Assembly (NCBI RefSeq): GCF_021271205.1
Contig: NZ_JAIWKS010000010.1
Location: forward strand, 62,001-126,000
Origin: Pseudomonas uvaldensis
GTDB taxonomy: Bacteria > Pseudomonadota > Gammaproteobacteria > Pseudomonadales > Pseudomonadaceae
Direction: 5' to 3'
DNA length: 64,000 nt
The notes below the pieces were generated by a model. That model was not told where the DNA came from, ran no database searches, and was given only the letters and a program-made list of their open reading frames with translations. This document shows positions 59,873-64,000 of this stretch, piece after piece (the stretch's first letter is position 1; each line of letters starts with the position of its first letter). The translations under genes and the position numbers were made by a program.

Positions 59873-60736
59873 TCAGGCCAGGGCGTCCAACTCGGCCAGC
59901 AACGGTGCCGGAATTTGCAGCTCGCTCGCCGAGAGGTTCTCCCGCAGGTGCGCCACCGACGACGTACCGGGAATCAGCAGGATGTTCGGCGCACGTTGCA
60001 GCAGCCACGCCAGCGCCACGCACAGCGGTGAGGCGTCCAGGCGCGCCGCCACGGCCGAAAGGGTGTCCGATTGCAACGGCGTGAACCCACCCAACGGGAA
60101 GAACGGCACATAGGCGATACCCTGCCGGCCCAGATCGGCAATGAGTGACTCGTCACCGCGATGGGTCAGGTTGTAGTGGTTCTGCACGCAGACCACCTTG
60201 GCAATGCCCTGTGCCTGCTTGACCTGCGCCGCCGTGACGTTGCTCAACCCCAGGTGACGGATCAGGCCTTGACGCTGCAGTTCGGCCAGTGCGGTGAACG
60301 ACTCTTCGATGGACGCCTCCGTGGGCGACTGCATGTCGCCCCAGGCCCGCAGGTTGACCACGTCCAATACGTCCACGTCCAGGTTGCGCAAATTGTCGTG
60401 GACGGCTTGGGTTAACTCGGCCGGGCTCGCGGCGGGATTCCAGGAAGCGTCGGCGCCACGAACGGCACCCACCTTGGTGACGATCACCAGGTCCTCGGCG
60501 TAAGGGTGCAGCGCCTCACGGATCAGCCGGTTGGTGACGTGGGGCCCATAGAAGTCAGCGGTATCGATATGGTTGACCCCTGATGCGAGCGCCTCGCGCA
60601 GCACGGCGATGGCCGCCGCCGGATCTTTCGGCGGTCCGAACACGTGAGGCCCCGCCAGTTGCATGGCACCGTAGCCCATGCGGTTGACCGTACGGTCTCC
60701 CAGCGAAAAATGACCTGCCTTGTCTGCCTTGCTCAT
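59873..60736 (-). CDS. Aldo/keto reductase family oxidoreductase
   Basis: A 287-residue (beta/alpha)8 NADPH-dependent reductase. The catalytic region is GVNHIDTADFYGPHVTN (Asp and Tyr), with Lys in LVIVTKVG and His region GLSNVT. The C-terminal IPGTSSVAHLRENL is the cofactor-binding part. It lies convergent with the MBL gene and divergent from a LysR gene (100-base spacer). The LysR protein probably regulates it. Confidence 0.88.
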   Translation of the reverse strand: MSKADKAGHFSLGDRTVNRMGYGAMQLAGPHVFGPPKDPAAAIAVLREALASGVNHIDTADFYGPHVTNRLIREALHPYAEDLVIVTKVGAVRGADASWNPAASPAELTQAVHDNLRNLDVDVLDVVNLRAWGDMQSPTEASIEESFTALAELQRQGLIRHLGLSNVTAAQVKQAQGIAKVVCVQNHYNLTHRGDESLIADLGRQGIAYVPFFPLGGFTPLQSDTLSAVAARLDASPLCVALAWLLQRAPNILLIPGTSSVAHLRENLSASELQIPAPLLAELDALA

Positions 60737-60836
60737 CTCGTACCCCTTGGATTGATTGCCTGGAGCCGACTATAGGCGTTGACCACTCCACTGATAATCA
60801 GGTGCAATCCGCACGGGCTGTACGGCGGAGAGAACA

Positions 60837-61742
60837 ATGGCGACGGATATTCAGGACCTGCTGGCCTTCGTGGCCGTGGTCAATGCAGGGGGATTTCGAG
60901 AAGGCTCGCGAGCCAGCGGCAAGTCCGCATCCAGCCTCAGCGATGCCGTGCGCCGGATGGAAAGCCGGCTCGGTGTACGCCTGCTCAACCGCACCACCCG
61001 CAGCGTGGTGCCGACCGAGGCCGGCGCCCGCTTGATGGAACGCATCGTGCCGGCCTTGGGCGAGGTCGAGTCCGCCCTGGATGTGGTCAACGATTTTCGC
61101 GACCGCCCTTCCGGCACCCTCAGGCTGAACGTACCGGTCAGTGCCGCCCGCCTGGTGCTGCCGTCCATCATCACGCCGTTTCTGAAGAGTTATCCTGACA
61201 TTCGCCTGGAAGTGATCACCGAAGAAAGCTTCGTCGACATGCTGGCGGCCGGGTGTGATGCGGGTATTCGCTACGACGAGCGCCTGGAACAGGACATGAT
61301 CGCCCTGCCCATTGGCCCACGCTTGCAGCGCTTCGCGACCGCCGCCTCGCCGGCATACCTCAATGCCAGGGGGCGTCCCGAGCACCCAAGAGATTTGTTG
61401 GGACACGCCTGCCTGCGGGGCAAGTTCCCCAGCGGCGCCATGCCGTTGTGGGAGTACGAGCGTGACGGCGAAACCGTCAGCGTCGACCCGAGCGGCCCGT
61501 TGATCACCCGCATTGGCGGTGCGGTGGATCTGTCGGTGCAGGCGGCGGTAGACGGGCTGGGCATCGTCTATCTGTTCGAAGACTGGCTTCGACCGTACCT
61601 GGACAATGGCGTCCTGGAGCCGGTGCTCGAACCTTGGTGGCAGCGCTTTACCGGACCGTTTCTCTACTACCCCGGCCGCCGCTACCTGCCCTCGCCGTTG
61701 CGGGCGTTCGTGGATTTCATCAATCAGAACCGGGGCCGCTGA
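60837..61742 (+). CDS. LysR-family transcriptional regulator
   Basis: A 301-residue regulator with a LysR HTH (LLAFVAVVNAGGFREGSRASGKSASSLSDAVRRME) and a CrgA-type effector domain. GGAGAG lies 5 bases before the ATG. It is divergent from the aldo/keto reductase gene. Its 3' end overlaps the convergent nucleotidyltransferase gene by 23 bases. Confidence 0.9.
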   Translation: MATDIQDLLAFVAVVNAGGFREGSRASGKSASSLSDAVRRMESRLGVRLLNRTTRSVVPTEAGARLMERIVPALGEVESALDVVNDFRDRPSGTLRLNVPVSAARLVLPSIITPFLKSYPDIRLEVITEESFVDMLAAGCDAGIRYDERLEQDMIALPIGPRLQRFATAASPAYLNARGRPEHPRDLLGHACLRGKFPSGAMPLWEYERDGETVSVDPSGPLITRIGGAVDLSVQAAVDGLGIVYLFEDWLRPYLDNGVLEPVLEPWWQRFTGPFLYYPGRRYLPSPLRAFVDFINQNRGR

Positions 61743-62529
61743 GCGACCGCGAATAGAGCCGGTCGATCTCCGACCGGGCGTGACACACGAACGCCGCAAC
61801 CTGCCGGGGTCGGCTGGCCAGGTCATCCCGGGCCTGCCCCCGGTAGACCGCACGGGCCGTTTCAAGTACAGGCCGATGGGCCACGGGCAAACGCTCGAGC
61901 AGCCATGTCGCTGCCTCGCCCTTGGGAACGATGTGGCCCGTGGCGAGGGTCAGCCAGATGCGAGCCAGGGCCAGTACCACATTGCATTGTTCATCCTGCC
62001 AATCGGCGTCTTCATTCCATTGCGTGGTGGTGTCATAGAGCGCCCGCAGCAAGTCGGCCTCGGGTATCGGCTGGATGATCGCGGCGGCCGCGGGCCCGAG
62101 CAGACAGACGCTGTGCTGCCTGGTCTTGGTCAGCAGGATCGCCAGATCGTGATCGGCCATGGGCGGTTCGAAACGCCCGGCCTGCAAGTCCTCGCGCAGC
62201 CATTCGCCGAACTGCAACTCGCGCACCGGCGGATAGCGCCACGGCACCAGCGCCGCTTGGGCGACCACCGTCACCTCCAGCGGCCGCAATGACTCGGTCG
62301 GCGGCCAGGCCGATACCGATAGCAGATCACTCATCAACCCATGCCGCAGCGATTGCGGCAGTGGCTGGTGGACGATCACCAGCAGGTCGATGTCGCTGCC
62401 GGGCTGCAACCCGCCGTCCACCGCGGAACCGAACAGGTAGACGGCTTGCAGTCCATCGCCGAGATGAGCCGCCAGCACCTGGAGAGCACGGGTGATTTGC
62501 TGGGAAATTTCAATTGGTGTGTCAGTCAT
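61720..62529 (-). CDS. AadA-like aminoglycoside nucleotidyltransferase family protein
   Basis: A 269-residue protein of the ANT(3'')-type fold. The nucleotidyltransferase motif is LFGSAVDGGLQPGSDIDLLV (Gly-Ser and two Asp), and the C-terminal DUF4111 domain has CNVVLALARIWLTLATGHIVPKGEAA. The length and composition fit chromosomal AadA homologues. Resistance to streptomycin or spectinomycin is possible but not shown. It is a single gene with a weak ribosome site. Confidence 0.8.
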   Translation of the reverse strand: MTDTPIEISQQITRALQVLAAHLGDGLQAVYLFGSAVDGGLQPGSDIDLLVIVHQPLPQSLRHGLMSDLLSVSAWPPTESLRPLEVTVVAQAALVPWRYPPVRELQFGEWLREDLQAGRFEPPMADHDLAILLTKTRQHSVCLLGPAAAAIIQPIPEADLLRALYDTTTQWNEDADWQDEQCNVVLALARIWLTLATGHIVPKGEAATWLLERLPVAHRPVLETARAVYRGQARDDLASRPRQVAAFVCHARSEIDRLYSRSLSGPGSD

Positions 62530-62797
62530 GAGTAGCCCGGTGGTTGGCAGAGACCTGCCAGTATTTTTCCATTGCCCGTGCCAGGGCAAGCCGTTACGCA
62601 CTGAGACGGCGGGCATGCCCAGGAGGCATGGACCGCCGCTCGTCTCCCCGCGCCGAGGATTTTCGAACCAAGCACGGACCCCACGGCTCGGACCTACAGG
62701 GCACCACTGCAAGCAATGACGGCGCGCTTGGCCAATCGGGACTTGAACGGCAGGCGCATCGAGGGTCCTTTGCGTTTCACTTCAGGGAGTTTTCGCT

Positions 62798-63472
62798 ATG
62801 TGTGATGGTTTTGTTCAGCACGTCTGCTCAAAGGACTCCCTGACGTATTTTGCCCAGCGAGACACTTCCGGAGGACGCATCGATCCCCACCTGACACGCA
62901 TGGACCTGTTCAGGACGACACCCGTCAGGCCACCAGAGCGCCACAGCCTGATCAAGCCGAACATGCAGGTCAGCGCCATTCGTCGTCGCGGCGGACACTT
63001 GGAGTCCATCAAGGTTCGCTGGGGCTGGTCACCCATCTGGTCAGTGGGAACGATGCCGCCCCTGACGCATCTGCCGCTGCACCTGGTGATGCGTTCCAAG
63101 GTCTTCGACGCGATCAAGCGCGAAGGCCGCGTGCTGGTTCCCGTGGAAGGCTGGTACGAGTCGCAGGTCCCCTCCTCAAACCAGGCACAACACCTCACGT
63201 ACACGACGTCCCGGCATTCGGCCCCGATTTTCCTCGCGGCCCTGGCCCAGGCCAGTGAAACCTCCTTGGGCTGTGACGGCCTGACCCTGGTGACCTATGG
63301 CGATATCGCCAGCCAACAGCAGTGCGTACTGGCCTTGGGCGCCGAAGACGCGCTCGATTGGTTGGACCCGGAATTCGGTTGGGAGCACGCGCAACAATTG
63401 GCCGAGCGTCTGAACAGCGTGGAACCGCACCTTGAACCGCCGTTGACCACCCAGGTCCAGGGCAGCCTTTGA
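62798..63472 (+). CDS. Degenerate SRAP/YedK family protein (DUF159)
   Basis: A 224-residue protein of the SOS-response-associated peptidase family, whose active members form a Cys2 crosslink to abasic sites in single-stranded DNA. Cys2 (MCDGF, canonical MCGRF) and Glu121 (LVPVEGWYES) are retained. The Asn of the NAR motif reads VMR, and the His of the usual HxRMP motif is lost (ASQQQCVLAL). The rest of the fold is recognisable (KVRWGWSPIW). It may be a paralogue with altered activity. Confidence 0.75.
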   Translation: MCDGFVQHVCSKDSLTYFAQRDTSGGRIDPHLTRMDLFRTTPVRPPERHSLIKPNMQVSAIRRRGGHLESIKVRWGWSPIWSVGTMPPLTHLPLHLVMRSKVFDAIKREGRVLVPVEGWYESQVPSSNQAQHLTYTTSRHSAPIFLAALAQASETSLGCDGLTLVTYGDIASQQQCVLALGAEDALDWLDPEFGWEHAQQLAERLNSVEPHLEPPLTTQVQGSL

Positions 63473-63575
63473 CCCGGGCCGAAACGGTGGCGGTCCTCGA
63501 GATAAAGGAATCCGGGAATGACGCGGCATTGGACGGTAAACTGCGACGTCTATTCCTGTTCCCATGAGGCCCTGC

Positions 63576-63956
63576 ATGACCCACCAAGACATTACGTTCA
63601 CTCCCGACCCGGATGCAGATTCCATCTCTTCCGACGTCGCCGGCTTCGGCGGCCTGCTGGTGTCCACCCAGATTCCGACTCGCCCCGACGGCAGCCTGGA
63701 ACTGGGGAGCATCACGCTGCAGAGCGAATGCACATTGCAGGCTCTCAAGGCCGCTCTGGAGCGCGCCGGCAGCTCCATGGACCGCGTGCTGCACCTGACC
63801 ATCTACCTCACCGACATGGCCGACCGCGCGGCCTTCAACGAAGTCTACAAACGCTTTTTCGCCAAGCCATGGCCCGTTCGTGCGGCGGTGGGCGTGGCGG
63901 CGCTGGCGGTCGAGGGGATGCGGGTGGAAGTGACGGCGATGGCGGCCAAGGGCTGA
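63576..63956 (+). CDS. RidA family protein
   Basis: A 126-residue protein of the RidA/YjgF superfamily: VAGFGGLLVSTQIP, LKAALERAGSSMDRVLHLTIYLTDM and KPWPVRAAVGVAALAVEGMRVEVTAMA (the Arg of RAAVG is at the expected catalytic position). It probably hydrolyses reactive enamine/imine intermediates or a related substrate. The ATG at 63576 has GAGG 6 bases upstream. It is a second RidA-type gene in the window. Confidence 0.83.
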   Translation: MTHQDITFTPDPDADSISSDVAGFGGLLVSTQIPTRPDGSLELGSITLQSECTLQALKAALERAGSSMDRVLHLTIYLTDMADRAAFNEVYKRFFAKPWPVRAAVGVAALAVEGMRVEVTAMAAKG

Positions 63957-64000
63957 TTGCATCCGGCTGACAGGGACGTCGGCTGTACGGGCCTCATCGC

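Noticed and set aside
61720..62529. AadA-like gene considered as an acquired resistance cassette
   Set aside because: No attC, integrase or insertion sequence nearby, and the base composition equals that of the neighbours.

Overview
The window is a chromosomal segment of a high-GC gammaproteobacterium, almost certainly a Pseudomonas of the fluorescens group. The evidence is the overall gene content, the FecI/FecR/TonB-receptor module, the Kef pair, the supernumerary che cluster, and three or more REP/REPIN hairpins of the TGTGGGAGCGGGCTTGCTCGCG type. No rRNA, tRNA, CRISPR array, transposase or phage gene was found.

Layout. 1-2.8 kb: end of a nitronate monooxygenase-like gene, then modABC behind a perfect ModE-type operator. 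2.9-10.7 kb: mostly housekeeping and stress genes (topoisomerase IB, an orphan ClpP-like protease, a KGG-repeat stress protein, a DUF1264 lipoprotein, DUF3087, the nucleosidase PpnN, a HAD phosphatase, a MATE exporter). 11.0-19.7 kb: a compact nine-gene chemosensory operon (mcp-cheY-STAS-cheA-mcp-cheW-cheR-cheD-cheB), with an antisense 27-residue membrane-peptide gene at its end. 20.1-27.6 kb: a fused double-permease/ATPase ABC transporter, a FixL/FixJ-type two-component system, an unusual secreted subtilase and an orphan family-3 solute-binding protein.

27.6-34.3 kb is the accessory stretch. It is lower in GC and holds a gene fragment, a RES-Xre toxin-antitoxin pair with its operator, a HIT-like protein plus cytochrome c, two GNAT acetyltransferases, a MerR regulator, a truncated membrane gene, hairpin repeats flanking a GNAT gene, and a HEPN-like protein. 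34.3-38.3 kb: a Fur-controlled iron-uptake signalling module (receptor, anti-sigma, ECF sigma). 38.4-41.3 kb: a LysR gene divergent from an SDR and an old-yellow-enzyme gene, followed by a strongly structured element ending in a T-run.

41.5-64 kb: a delta-60/RTX secreted protein, several small enzymes (PhyH-type dioxygenase, alpha/beta hydrolase, GFA, CPBP protease, RidA, VOC protein), an Nramp-related transporter, an orphan MlaA lipoprotein, an OmpR/EnvZ pair, KefF-KefC, a GlxA-type AraC regulator, a metallo-beta-lactamase-fold protein, a LysR/aldo-keto reductase divergon, an AadA-like nucleotidyltransferase, a degenerate SRAP protein and a second RidA.

The best candidates for something not yet described are listed here. 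(1) The STAS-containing chemosensory operon, whose second receptor ends in a CheR-docking-type pentapeptide. (2) The secreted subtilase whose catalytic Asp position reads Glu. (3) The 41.4 kb multi-hairpin element. (4) The GNAT gene bracketed by hairpin repeats. (5) Several family members that have lost canonical active-site residues (SRAP, HIT, SDR, Nramp, metallo-beta-lactamase fold). All functional calls rest on motif recognition by eye; no database search was possible.
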